Assembly (NCBI GenBank): GCA_013823625.1
Contig: PNMM01000001.1
Span: 1,054,001 to 1,118,000, forward strand
DNA from: Microbacterium sp.
GTDB lineage: Bacteria > Actinomycetota > Actinomycetes > Actinomycetales > Microbacteriaceae
Length of the DNA: 64,000 nt
Direction of reading: 5' to 3'
Shown here: in pieces, positions 29,320 through 37,623 of the stretch
Numbering within the stretch: position 1 is the stretch's first letter
Layout: every line of letters starts with the position of its first letter
Notes under the pieces: model-generated
What the model was told of the DNA's origin: nothing
Seen by the model: only the letters and a program-made list of their open reading frames with translations
Database searches by the model: none
Position numbers and translations under genes: made by a program

Positions 29320-30854
29320 TTCGCGACCGCCTTCCGGGTCTTCGCGGGCTTTCGGGCAGCTCGCCCGCCATCAGATGGGGTGGTGGATGCTGCGCTCAGC
29401 GACGCCGGAGCATCCCACCCGCTCGCCTCCAAGTAGGCGGCGAGCCCGTGGCGTCCGCCCTCACGGCCGTAGCCCGACTCTTTGTAGCCTCCGAACGGTG
29501 ACGCGGGGTCGAAGCGGTTGAAGGTGTTTGCCCACACGACGCCCGCGCGCAACTGGTCGACGAGAGCGAGCATGCGGCTGCCCTTCTCGGTCCAGATGCC
29601 GGCCGACAGGCCGTAGGGCGTGTTGTTGGCCTTCGCAATTGCTTCGGCCGGGGTGCGGAACGTCAGCACCGAGAGCACGGGGCCAAAGATCTCTTCGCGG
29701 GCGATCGCATGTGCTGCGCTCACCTTGGTGAAGATCGTGGGCGCGAACCAGAAACCCTTCTCGGGGATGCGGCAATCGGCGGTCCAGCGTTCGGCGCCCT
29801 CGCTCTCGCCCGTGTCGCTCAGGGTGCGAATGCGCTCGAGTTGCGCGGCCGAGTTGATCGCCCCGATGTCGGTGTTCTTGTCGAGCGGGTCACCCATGCG
29901 CAGCGTCGAGAGTCGCGCCTTGAGGCGGTCGATGACCTCGTCGTGCACGTTCTCTTGCACGAGCAAGCGCGAGCCCGCACAGCACACGTGTCCCTGGTTG
30001 AAGAAGATGCCGTTGACGATGCCCTCGATCGCTTGATCCATGGGCGCGTCGTCGAAGACGATGTTGGCGGCCTTGCCGCCGAGCTCGAGCGTGAGGCGCT
30101 TCTGGGTTCCGGCAACCTGGCGCGCGATCATCCGCCCGACATTCGTCGAGCCCGTGAAGGCCACCTTGTTGACGTCGTCGTGGGTCACGAGAGCCTGGCC
30201 GGTTGCGCCGGGGCCTGTGACGATGTTGACGACACCGGCGGGAAGATCGGCCTGCTGCAGAATCTCGGCGAAAAGCATCGCGGTGAGCGAGGTGGTTTCA
30301 GCGGGCTTGATGACCACCGTGTTGCCGGCGGCGAGGGCCGGGGCAATCTTCCACGCGAGCATGAGCAGCGGGAAGTTCCACGGGATCACCTGCGCGGCAA
30401 CCCCGAGCGCCCGAGGGTTCGGGCCGAGGCCCGCGTGCTCGAGCTTGTCGGCCCAGCCGGCGTAGTAGAAGAACCACGCGGCCACGAGCGGAACATCCAC
30501 ATCGCGCGTCTCACGAATGGGCTTGCCGTTGTCGAGGCTTTCGGCGACCGCGAGTTCGCGCGCGCGCTCTTGCACGAGCCGCGCGATGCGGAAGAGGTAC
30601 TTGCCACGATCGCTGCCTGACATGCGCGACCACACGCGGTCGTAGGCGCGCCTCGCGGCCGCGACCGCAACATCCACGTCTCCGGCCGTTGCCTGCGCAA
30701 TGCTCGCGATGACCTCTTCAGTTGCGGGCGAGATGGTGTCGAACACGTCGCCGTGGCCGTCGACAAACTCACCATCGATGAAGAGGCCGTACTGCGCCTT
30801 GAGGTTCAGAATCGACGCCGACTCGGGCGCCGCTGCGTATTCGAGAAAGGCCAT
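29316..30854 (-). CDS. Aldehyde dehydrogenase, NAD(P)-dependent
   Basis: 512 aa. Catalytic Cys in NQGHVCCAGSRLL, Glu in LELGGKAANIVF, nucleotide site in FTGSTNVGR and VIPWNFPLLMLAWKIAPALA. The last ~25 residues are Lys/Arg/Ser-rich and not part of the fold. Follows deoC by 3 nt and is overlapped by the truncated ALDH gene. In this operon it probably oxidises acetaldehyde released from deoxyribose 5-phosphate (inference from context). Confidence 0.9.
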   Translation of the reverse strand: MAFLEYAAAPESASILNLKAQYGLFIDGEFVDGHGDVFDTISPATEEVIASIAQATAGDVDVAVAAARRAYDRVWSRMSGSDRGKYLFRIARLVQERARELAVAESLDNGKPIRETRDVDVPLVAAWFFYYAGWADKLEHAGLGPNPRALGVAAQVIPWNFPLLMLAWKIAPALAAGNTVVIKPAETTSLTAMLFAEILQQADLPAGVVNIVTGPGATGQALVTHDDVNKVAFTGSTNVGRMIARQVAGTQKRLTLELGGKAANIVFDDAPMDQAIEGIVNGIFFNQGHVCCAGSRLLVQENVHDEVIDRLKARLSTLRMGDPLDKNTDIGAINSAAQLERIRTLSDTGESEGAERWTADCRIPEKGFWFAPTIFTKVSAAHAIAREEIFGPVLSVLTFRTPAEAIAKANNTPYGLSAGIWTEKGSRMLALVDQLRAGVVWANTFNRFDPASPFGGYKESGYGREGGRHGLAAYLEASGWDAPASLSAASTTPSDGGRAARKPAKTRKAVAK

Positions 30855-30857
30855 GAT

Positions 30858-31871
30858 CTAGTCCACCGTCACGTAGTCGGGGCCACTGTAGTGACCGGTT
30901 CGCATCTTCTGGCGCTGCAGCAACACGTCGTTGACGAGGCTCGAGGCGCCGAAGCGCCACAGCTGCGGCGTGAGCCACTCTTCGCCCACGGTCTCAGCAA
31001 CCGTGACGAGGTAGCGCACGGCATCCTTCGAGGCACGGATGCCGCCGGCGGGCTTCATGCCGATCTTCTCGCCCGTCAGGCGGTGCCAATCGCGAATGAC
31101 CTCGAGCATGAGCAGCGTGACGGGCAGGGTTGCCGCGGGGCTCACCTTGCCCGTCGACGTCTTGATGAAGTCGGCTCCGGCGAGAATCGCGAGCCAGGAA
31201 GCCCGTTTGACGTTGTCGTACGTCTGCAGCTCACCCGTCTCGAGAATGACCTTGAGGTGGGCGTGACTTCCGTCGGGCCGGATGCAGGCTTCGCGCACCG
31301 CGACGATCTGGTCAAACACGACGCCGTACTGGCCGCTGAGAAACGCGCCGCGGTCGATGACCATGTCGATCTCATCGGCGCCCGCGGCGACGGCATCACG
31401 CGTGTCGGCGAGCTTGATCGCGAGGCTCGCGCGCCCCGAGGGGAACGCCGTGGCGACGGCGGCCACCTGGATGCCCTCCGTACCGCCCGCGGCGTGCCGG
31501 TTGCCCAGCGCCTCAACCGCATACGGCACCATGTCGCCATACACGCACACGGCCGCGACGCTCGGCGTCGTGGGGTCGCTCGCATCGGGCGTGATCGCCT
31601 TCGCGACGAGCGAGCGCACCTTGCCGGGCGTGTCAGCGCCCTCGAGCGTCGTCAGGTCGCACGTGCGAATGATCGTGTCGAGGGCCCAGGCCTTCGAGCT
31701 CGTCTTGATCGAACGCGTGCTGAGTCCCGCGGCGCGCTGCTCGAGTCCCACGGCGTCAACGCCCGTGAGTCCGTCGAGGTGCAGCCGCAGGGCCGTCTCG
31801 GTGAGGTCGCCGCCGAGCAAGCGCACGGCGCGATCCGCCGGCGCGAGGCCGACGGGCTGGGTGATGGTCAT
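30858..31871 (-). CDS. deoC: Deoxyribose-phosphate aldolase
   Basis: Cleaves 2-deoxyribose 5-phosphate to acetaldehyde and glyceraldehyde 3-phosphate. 337 aa, the longer DeoC form. Schiff-base lysine in FIKTSTGKVSPAAT; second active-site lysine in KPAGGIRASKDAVRYL; the acidic residue in EIDMVIDRGAFLSG. Start overlaps the stop of the SorC-type regulator (ATGA). Operon order regulator-deoC-ALDH-ALDH' indicates deoxynucleoside/deoxyribose catabolism. Confidence 0.94.
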   Translation of the reverse strand: MTITQPVGLAPADRAVRLLGGDLTETALRLHLDGLTGVDAVGLEQRAAGLSTRSIKTSSKAWALDTIIRTCDLTTLEGADTPGKVRSLVAKAITPDASDPTTPSVAAVCVYGDMVPYAVEALGNRHAAGGTEGIQVAAVATAFPSGRASLAIKLADTRDAVAAGADEIDMVIDRGAFLSGQYGVVFDQIVAVREACIRPDGSHAHLKVILETGELQTYDNVKRASWLAILAGADFIKTSTGKVSPAATLPVTLLMLEVIRDWHRLTGEKIGMKPAGGIRASKDAVRYLVTVAETVGEEWLTPQLWRFGASSLVNDVLLQRQKMRTGHYSGPDYVTVD

Positions 31872-32878
31872 GAGGCGTCCTCTCGGGATGCTGTGGTGGC
31901 GGGTTCGAGATCGTGGTCGGAGTCCGTGTCGTCGAGCAGGGCGCGCGCGGTGTGCTCGTCGGTCACGAGCACCGAGCAGAGGCCGTGCGTCACGATGGCA
32001 CGAGCAACGGCGTGCTTGGGCTCACCGCCGATCACGAGGATGCTCGTGGTGGAGTTGCGCAGCTCTTCGAGGCCGAGGCCGAGGGTGCGGGCATCCAATT
32101 CAGGGTCAGCGATCGTGCCGTCGGCCGTGATGTACCGACCAATGACGTCGCCGACGGCGCCGCGTTCGACAAGCCGCGCGATGTCGGGGGCCGTGAGATA
32201 GCCGCTGTCGACGTGCACCGAACTCGTGTCGGCTACGCCCGCGCTGTAGAGATAGGCGCTCGCGCCGCGTGCCATGCCGAGGACGCCGCCGACCGTGCGG
32301 TCGCCCTCGATGGCCTTCTTGGTCTCGAGCCGCTCAAGAATGGCGGGGCTCGGCAGCAGCGTTGCTTGCCCGCCCGCCTTCTGGGCAATCATGACGGCCG
32401 TCGCGGCCGCCGTGCCGGGACGCTTACTGAGGCTCACGCCCCCGTTGATCTGCACGACATTGACGGCCGTCGACCAGCCCGAGGGCAGTGCTTCGGCGAC
32501 CTGGTGCAGCGTGCGACCCCAGCTCACGCCGAGCAATCGCGGAACCGGGCGGTGGCTCACGAGGTAGTCGGCGGCAGCTTCACTCACGCGCGCCTGCAGT
32601 TCGACGTCGTCAGCGGGTGCCGGAACCACAACAGCGTCTTTCAGCCCGAACCGCGCACTCAGGTCGCGTTCGAGGGCGAGACGTCGAGCGCGCGGGTGCA
32701 CGATCTCAATGCGAATGATGCCGCGCTCGCGCGCCTGCGCGAGCAATCGGCCCACCTTCCAGCGCGTCACGCGAAGAATGGCACCGATCTCGTCTTGCGT
32801 TTTGTTCTCTTCGTAGTAGAGCTCGGCGGCGCGCACGGCGAGCAGCTCGTTGGCTGCGGCGCTCTCAGCGGGGACCAT
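31868..32878 (-). CDS. SorC/DeoR-type sugar-binding transcriptional regulator
   Basis: 336 aa. N-terminal helix-turn-helix: AELYYEENKTQDEIGAIL and RVTRWKVGRLLAQARERGI. The SorC sugar-phosphate-binding domain follows (LLGVSWGRTLHQVAEAL, VVQINGGVSL, GDVIGRYITADG, ILVIGGEPKHAVARAI). Family members sense phosphosugars such as deoxyribose 5-phosphate. ATG 32878 has AGGAAG upstream. It is coupled to deoC, and two inverted repeats near its promoter (32960-32993) are candidate operators for autoregulation. Confidence 0.88.
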   Translation of the reverse strand: MVPAESAAANELLAVRAAELYYEENKTQDEIGAILRVTRWKVGRLLAQARERGIIRIEIVHPRARRLALERDLSARFGLKDAVVVPAPADDVELQARVSEAAADYLVSHRPVPRLLGVSWGRTLHQVAEALPSGWSTAVNVVQINGGVSLSKRPGTAAATAVMIAQKAGGQATLLPSPAILERLETKKAIEGDRTVGGVLGMARGASAYLYSAGVADTSSVHVDSGYLTAPDIARLVERGAVGDVIGRYITADGTIADPELDARTLGLGLEELRNSTTSILVIGGEPKHAVARAIVTHGLCSVLVTDEHTARALLDDTDSDHDLEPATTASREDAS

Positions 32879-32933
32879 GCGAACGCTTCCTTCCTGGGGC
32901 GCGCACGCGACCGACGCCGTGCGCTCGACCCCC

Positions 32934-32963
32934 AGGCTAGGCGTCGCACCAACCTGCCACCAA
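32934..32963 (-). promoter_or_regulatory. Likely promoter of the SorC regulator-deoC operon
   Basis: Minus strand: TTGGTG (-35, 32958-32963), 18-nt spacer, TAGCCT (-10, 32934-32939). The -35 hexamer overlaps the CCAACA arm of the inverted repeat at 32960-32973. Confidence 0.5.
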
Positions 32964-32993
32964 CATTTGTTGGCGTGCATGCTCATATGAGCA
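32960..32993. promoter_or_regulatory. Two inverted repeats, candidate SorC-type operators
   Basis: First: CCAACA-TT-TGTTGG (32960-32973), overlapping the -35 box. Second: TGCTCATATGAGCA (32980-32993), a perfect 14-bp palindrome. They lie between the regulator and the divergent ROK gene, so either or both could control both directions. Confidence 0.5.
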
Positions 32994-33079
32994 GATGGCC
33001 GCCACGAAGTGCTCACGCGCGTGGGTACGCTGGAGATCGCCGCTCTGCGGCCGCCACCACCCCTCCGGAAGGACCCTGC

Positions 33080-34009
33080 GTGACCGACTACGCCCTCGCC
33101 GTCGACCTCGGCGGCACCAAGGTCGAAGCTGCGCTCGTCGATACCACGGGCGTCGTGCTCGCTGGCTCGCGCCACCGCCAGCCCACCGGGCCCACGTCGA
33201 CGAGCGACCAGCTCGCCGCGGCAGTGACGAGCGCGGTGACGGATGCTCTCGCCGCCCTCCCCGCCGGTGCCACTCTGCTCGGCGCGGGCATCGGCAGCGC
33301 CGGCCCGATCGCGGGCACCACCGGTGACGTGTCACCCCTCAACTTGCCCGCGTGGCGCAACTATCCTCTCGGCGACCTCGTGGCGCAGCACGTGCCCGGC
33401 CTGCCCGTCACCCTGCGCATGGACGGCATCTGCATCGCCGTGGCCGAAGTGTGGATGGGCGCGGCGCAAGGCGAATCCAACGTCATGGGCATGATCGTGT
33501 CGACGGGTGTCGGCGGTGGGCTCATTCTCGGCGGCCGCGTCATCGCGGGCCCGACGGGTAACGCCGGTCACATTGGCCACGTCGCCATCGCGGGGTTCGT
33601 CGATGTGTGCGCGTGCGGTGCGTCGGGATGCCTCGAGGCCATCGCCTCCGGTCCCCGCACGGTCGCGTGGGCACGCGAACACGGCTTCACGGGTGAGACG
33701 GGCGAAGACCTCTCGGCCGCGTCCGCCGCGGGCGATTCGGTCGCTCGTGCGGCGATCGAGCGCTCGGCGACCGCCGTGGGCCGCGCCATCTCGAGTGCAA
33801 GCGCGCTCGTCGATATCGATGTCGTCGCCATCGGCGGAGGCTTCAGCCACGTGAGCGACGACTACATCGACCTCGTCGGCGCCGCTGTGGCACACCACAG
33901 CGACTTTGGCTTCGTCACGAAGACCCGCGTCGTGGCCTCGGGGCTCAGCGGCGACGGGCCGCTCGTCGGCGCCGCGGCCCTCGTGCACCGCGCCGACCTC
34001 ATCGGCTAA
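33080..34009 (+). CDS. ROK-family sugar kinase (glucokinase-like)
   Basis: 309 aa. ATP phosphate-binding motif LAVDLGGTKVEAAL at the N-terminus; GIGSAGPIAG; IVSTGVGGGLILGG; zinc and sugar motif GHIGHVAIAGFVDVCACGAS with GCLEAIASG following. ROK kinases phosphorylate glucose or other hexoses/N-acetylated sugars. Lacks an N-terminal helix-turn-helix, so it is a kinase rather than a ROK repressor. GTG 33080 preceded by GGAAGGA. Divergent from the deo regulator; the true substrate is uncertain. Confidence 0.88.
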   Translation: MTDYALAVDLGGTKVEAALVDTTGVVLAGSRHRQPTGPTSTSDQLAAAVTSAVTDALAALPAGATLLGAGIGSAGPIAGTTGDVSPLNLPAWRNYPLGDLVAQHVPGLPVTLRMDGICIAVAEVWMGAAQGESNVMGMIVSTGVGGGLILGGRVIAGPTGNAGHIGHVAIAGFVDVCACGASGCLEAIASGPRTVAWAREHGFTGETGEDLSAASAAGDSVARAAIERSATAVGRAISSASALVDIDVVAIGGGFSHVSDDYIDLVGAAVAHHSDFGFVTKTRVVASGLSGDGPLVGAAALVHRADLIG

Positions 34010-35232
34010 CTGCCTATTTCGTCATCCACCATTCCGCGCCGGGCGAGCAACGGCACGGCAACGAGGTTTCCGAACGAGACCACGATGAGCACGATGATGG
34101 CGGCACTCCAGCTGCCCGTGCTGTCGCGCAAGGCTCCGAGCACGAGGGGTGCGAACGCGGCGATGGCGTAGCCGACCGTCTGCACGGCACCGCTCACCGT
34201 GCTCGCCATAGCGGGGGTAGTGCTGCGCAGAGCAAACAACGCGAGGCACATGGGGAAGGTGATGTAGCCGAGCCCGAGGCAGATCATCCACAGCAGCGTC
34301 GCCGTTTGGGGCGCCAGCAGCAGTCCGGTGTATGCCGTCGCAAACAGCACGGTTGACGCCACGAGCAAGGGGGTGGGCGTGCGCAGTCGGGCGGTCAGCA
34401 CGGGCACGACAGCCGCGAGCGGGAGGCCGAGAAAGCCCAAGAGGGCGAGCAAGGCTCCGGCCTCGGCTTCGCCGACACCCGCGATTTCGCGCAGCATGGG
34501 CGGCAACAGCGCGTAGCCCGCGTAGGCCAAGATGCTCGAGACCGTAAACGGGATGCCGATGCCCCACAGGGTTGGTGAGCGAAGCAGCGCCGCGCGACGA
34601 GGGCGAGCCGCGAGCACGGGCACCTCATCGGCCGCACGGCGGGCGCGGTGGGCGCGCACTTCGCGCACCGCCAGCGCGATCCACGGCAGGGCAGCCACCG
34701 CAACGAATGCGGCCCAGATGGCGAGCGAAGCGCGCCAGTCGGCAAGCTCGGCGATCGGTACGGCCACGAGCGGAGGCACGGCCGCGCCGATCGACATGAT
34801 CATGGCGTAGGCCGCCGTCATCGAGCCGATGCGGTTCGGCGTGAACTTCTTCACCGCCGCGGGCAACAGTACATTGCCGAATCCCGCGCCGAGCAGCAAC
34901 ACGAGAGTGCCGAGCAGCAGCATCGTGAAGTCGACGGCCGAAGCGCGAACGAGGTGACCCACGATCATCGCGAGCATGGCGAGCAGCAGCGTCGGCTCAA
35001 GCTGCAGCCGGCGGGCGAGACGCGGCGCGAGCACGCCCGCGAGGGCGAACGCGATGGGCGGTGCCGTGCCGAGGGCACCGAGCGCGAGCGCGCTCAGGGG
35101 AATGTCGGCATCGATCCGACCAGCGAGCGGCGAGAGCGCCGCCACCGGAAGGCGCATCGTCGCGGCGATGAGCACAATGGCGACGATGCCGAGCAGCAGC
35201 TCAGATCGACGACCGGAGGGGGTGGCGGTCAC
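34006..35232 (-). CDS. MFS transporter, CynX/NimT-like
   Basis: 408 aa with about twelve membrane helices. Family-like features: ATMRLPVAALSPLAGRIDADI in the first helix and loop, FGNVLLPAAVKKFTPNRIGSM (motif A-like loop), and YITFPMCLALFALRS in the second half. The class includes cyanate and nitroimidazole transporters; substrate here unknown. GTG 35232 start; TAGGAT ends 6 nt before it. Tail overlaps the convergent ROK gene by 4 nt. Confidence 0.85.
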   Translation of the reverse strand: MTATPSGRRSELLLGIVAIVLIAATMRLPVAALSPLAGRIDADIPLSALALGALGTAPPIAFALAGVLAPRLARRLQLEPTLLLAMLAMIVGHLVRASAVDFTMLLLGTLVLLLGAGFGNVLLPAAVKKFTPNRIGSMTAAYAMIMSIGAAVPPLVAVPIAELADWRASLAIWAAFVAVAALPWIALAVREVRAHRARRAADEVPVLAARPRRAALLRSPTLWGIGIPFTVSSILAYAGYALLPPMLREIAGVGEAEAGALLALLGFLGLPLAAVVPVLTARLRTPTPLLVASTVLFATAYTGLLLAPQTATLLWMICLGLGYITFPMCLALFALRSTTPAMASTVSGAVQTVGYAIAAFAPLVLGALRDSTGSWSAAIIVLIVVSFGNLVAVPLLARRGMVDDEIGS

Positions 35233-35238
35233 CTCGTC

Positions 35239-35248
35239 ATCCTAGGCT
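35239..35248. promoter_or_regulatory. Near-palindromic bidirectional promoter between MFS gene and 35256 gene
   Basis: ATCCTAGGCT. Plus strand: TAGGCT ends 7 nt before GTG 35256. Minus strand: TAGGAT ends 6 nt before GTG 35232. Same arrangement as at 27397-27406, around a CCTAGG core. Confidence 0.6.
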
Positions 35249-35255
35249 GGGCTGC

Positions 35256-35912
35256 GTGAGTGACTGGGCCCGCTTCTTGCCGCTGAGCAACCGCGACCGC
35301 GGCGACGAGAGCGGCGCGGTCGGCGCGTGGGCGCGGCCCGCGGCCGAGCTACTGCAGGCGGTGGCCGAGGCGCTGGATGCCCAGCCTTCGCTCCTCACCG
35401 CCGCAACTCTGCGACCCGAGGTCGCGGTCGGCGCCGACGTGCGCGACCTGCTCACCCGCCTCGGCTCACCCTGGTACGTGCGCTGGGCGCGAGCCTGGGG
35501 TGTCCTGTCGACACCGAGCGCGACGATCGCGGCCATCGACGACGTCGCGCTGCCGAGCGCCCTGCACGCGAGCGCGCAGGCCCTGGCGGCGCCGGGGGCT
35601 CGCGTGAGCATCCGCGATCTCGGACTTGTTGTCGCGGTGGCGCTCGACCTGCAGGCGATGCACGGCGCGCCGGTGAGGGTCGACCCGCTGTCGTGCGGGG
35701 CCGTGGCGCTCGACCTCGCTGTGCGATCGCGGCATCCGCAACGCAGCCTCGTGACCGCGCGCACGCTCGCCGCCAGCGATGCCGACTGGCGCGTCGGGCG
35801 CGGGCCCGAGCTGCGGTCGACGGGCGCCGCGATCGTGCTCTTTCTTGCGGGCCGCGGAGGTGTGCCGCCGGAGGTGTCGCCCGACGCTGAGGGCCCCTCC
35901 GATCTAGGCTGA
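35256..35912 (+). CDS. Hypothetical protein, Ala-rich, no known domain
   Basis: 218 aa, soluble, no signal peptide. Begins SDWARFLPLSNRDRGDESG; the body is alpha-helical and Ala/Val/Asp-rich (VRDLLTRLGSPWYVRWARAW, IRDLGLVVAVALDLQAMHG). I do not recognise it. Codon use matches the neighbours, and a TAGGCT box 7 nt before GTG 35256 supports real expression. It shares its promoter with the MFS exporter; a functional link is possible but unproven. Confidence 0.65.
   Translation: MSDWARFLPLSNRDRGDESGAVGAWARPAAELLQAVAEALDAQPSLLTAATLRPEVAVGADVRDLLTRLGSPWYVRWARAWGVLSTPSATIAAIDDVALPSALHASAQALAAPGARVSIRDLGLVVAVALDLQAMHGAPVRVDPLSCGAVALDLAVRSRHPQRSLVTARTLAASDADWRVGRGPELRSTGAAIVLFLAGRGGVPPEVSPDAEGPSDLG
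35905..35910 (+). promoter_or_regulatory. Likely -10 box of the 35961 gene (TAGGCT)
   Basis: TAGGCT sits across the last codons of the 35256 gene (its stop is 35910-35912). It predicts a leader of about 44 nt with AGAGGAA before ATG 35961. Confidence 0.4.
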
Positions 35913-35960
35913 ACGTCGACCGGGTAGACGACCCGGCACGACAGCGAAGAGGAATCTTTC

Positions 35961-36233
35961 ATGGCACAGAACGACGGCTTCGACCTCGGCGACATTGGCG
36001 ACGTGGTCGGCGACCTCATCAGCGGCAAGGGCTTCGACCTCGCCGCTCTGCAGCCCATCTGGGAGCAGGTGCAGCCGACCCTCAAGGGCCTCGACACCGA
36101 CCAGATTCTCGACACGATCGGCTCGTGGGCCAAAGACCTCGATCTGCCGCTGCTCGAGAACCTGCCCGACGAGGTCATCGAGAACCTCAAAGACGGCGCG
36201 AAGGTTCCGCTGAAGTCGCTCCTGCAGGGCTAA
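35961..36233 (+). CDS. Small acidic conserved-looking protein, unknown
   Basis: 90 aa, strongly acidic, helical. Pattern: FDLGDIGDVVGDLISGKGFD, then LQPIWEQVQPTLKGLDTDQI, then LPDEVIENLKDGAKVPLK. No membrane segment, no cysteine. AGAGGAA before ATG 35961 and a separate TAGGCT promoter suggest it is expressed in its own right. Function unknown. Confidence 0.65.
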   Translation: MAQNDGFDLGDIGDVVGDLISGKGFDLAALQPIWEQVQPTLKGLDTDQILDTIGSWAKDLDLPLLENLPDEVIENLKDGAKVPLKSLLQG

Positions 36234-36240
36234 CGGCGCT

Positions 36241-37623
36241 CTAGCTGCCGAGGTCGCCGAGCACGTTCTCGGCGGCCCGGCGGCCCGAGAGCAGAGCGCC
36301 ATGAACCGTCGACGGATGCTCGCGCGAGGTCGCCTCGCCCGCCAGGTGCAGTCGCTCACCCACGCCTGCCGCGAGGTCATCGCGCATCTCAGGGTCGGAG
36401 CCCACCGCAGCGAACGAGTAGGAGCCGCGCGCAAACTCGTCCGCACCCCAGCGCGTGACGAGCACCTCAATAGGTTCGGGAGCACTCGGGTAGGCACTGC
36501 GCAGCGTCGCGAGTGCGCTCGCCACCACTTGCTCGTCACTCATCGCATCGACGCTGCGGCCCAGGTCGCCCGCCGCGAAGCCCAGCAATACGGGCACGTC
36601 GTCGGCACGCCCGACCGTGACCCAGTCGACCCAGGGGTCGAGGCCGTCGGGCGGCACGATGCCGATCCAGTCGACCGAGTCATCCCAGAAGACCTCGTCG
36701 AAAAGCATGAAGACCTTGTTGAGCACACCCATGCCGAGGCCGGCGATCGCGGCCTGCTGTGCTTCGGGCAGGGGCGGGTCAACCGCGATCGCGCCTGACT
36801 GCAGCACACCGAGCGGAACCGTCATGATCACCGCGTCGGCCTCGAACGACTCGCTCGCGGTCTGCACGAGCACGCCGTCGTCGCCCCAACTCACGGCCGT
36901 CACGACGGCTCCGAGCCGCACGTCGAGCTCGTCGGCGAGCACCTCAGGCACCTGGGCGTAGCCACCCTCGATCATGGCGTCTCCGCCGTCGTATCCCCCG
37001 GCTTCGTCGAACCACCAGGCCGAGAGCTCGCTCAGCGGGCCCGCGTACTCGTTCTCGATGGCGCTCGCGGCGAGGTAGCGGATGAGCCGGGCTTCACTCG
37101 CGGAAGCCCCACTCGCAGCCGCATCAACCACGCGCTGCAAAGGCTGGTCGACCTCGGTTTCGTATCCTGCTTCGACAGCGGCGTCGAGCCGTGCCCCGGC
37201 GCGCGCGAGCGCGGCGTCATCGAGCACCCCGTCAGCGGTCGCGGCATCAAACCCGATCGCCGACTCCACGTCGGTCTCGATGAGCCCCAGGCCGGCATCG
37301 TTGACGAGCTCGGTCACGGGGTTGCCGTCAAGCCCGTGAATCCACGAGGCTCCGAGGTCGAGCGCGAAGCCCTCACGCACGATCGTCGCGGTGCGCCCGC
37401 CGATACGATCGCGCGCTTCGAGCACGATGACCTCAGCGCCCGAGCGGTACAGATCCCGGGCCGCAGCGAGCCCCGCGACGCCCGCCCCCACCACGATGAC
37501 CGTGAGCCCGACACCTCGAGTGCTCGACGCCGCTCCGAACGGAGTGCAGGCAGCGAGCGCTGCGGCGGCGGTCGACCCGACCACCACGGCACCGAATTGA
37601 CGTCGTGACATGTCGTTCATCAT
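36241..37623 (-). CDS. Flavin-containing amine oxidase family protein, Tat-exported lipoprotein
   Basis: 460 aa. Twin-arginine signal MSRRQFGAVVVGSTAAAA followed by a lipobox-like AALAAC, so it is likely exported folded and anchored outside the membrane. FAD site VIVVGAGVAGLAAARDLY and LEARDRIGGRTATI; ASWIHGLDGNP; C-terminal FAD contacts in LHLAGEATSREHPSTVHGAL and LSGRRAAENV. Resembles monoamine/polyamine oxidases; substrate unknown. Start ATG 37623 overlaps the ribF stop (ATGA), an odd pairing of an exported oxidase with the FAD synthetase gene. Confidence 0.88.
   Translation of the reverse strand: MMNDMSRRQFGAVVVGSTAAAALAACTPFGAASSTRGVGLTVIVVGAGVAGLAAARDLYRSGAEVIVLEARDRIGGRTATIVREGFALDLGASWIHGLDGNPVTELVNDAGLGLIETDVESAIGFDAATADGVLDDAALARAGARLDAAVEAGYETEVDQPLQRVVDAAASGASASEARLIRYLAASAIENEYAGPLSELSAWWFDEAGGYDGGDAMIEGGYAQVPEVLADELDVRLGAVVTAVSWGDDGVLVQTASESFEADAVIMTVPLGVLQSGAIAVDPPLPEAQQAAIAGLGMGVLNKVFMLFDEVFWDDSVDWIGIVPPDGLDPWVDWVTVGRADDVPVLLGFAAGDLGRSVDAMSDEQVVASALATLRSAYPSAPEPIEVLVTRWGADEFARGSYSFAAVGSDPEMRDDLAAGVGERLHLAGEATSREHPSTVHGALLSGRRAAENVLGDLGS

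Noticed and set aside
36241-37623. Nucleotide-type amine oxidase as part of a polyamine operon
   Set aside because: No polyamine gene nearby; only the flavin-oxidase fold and export signal are supported.
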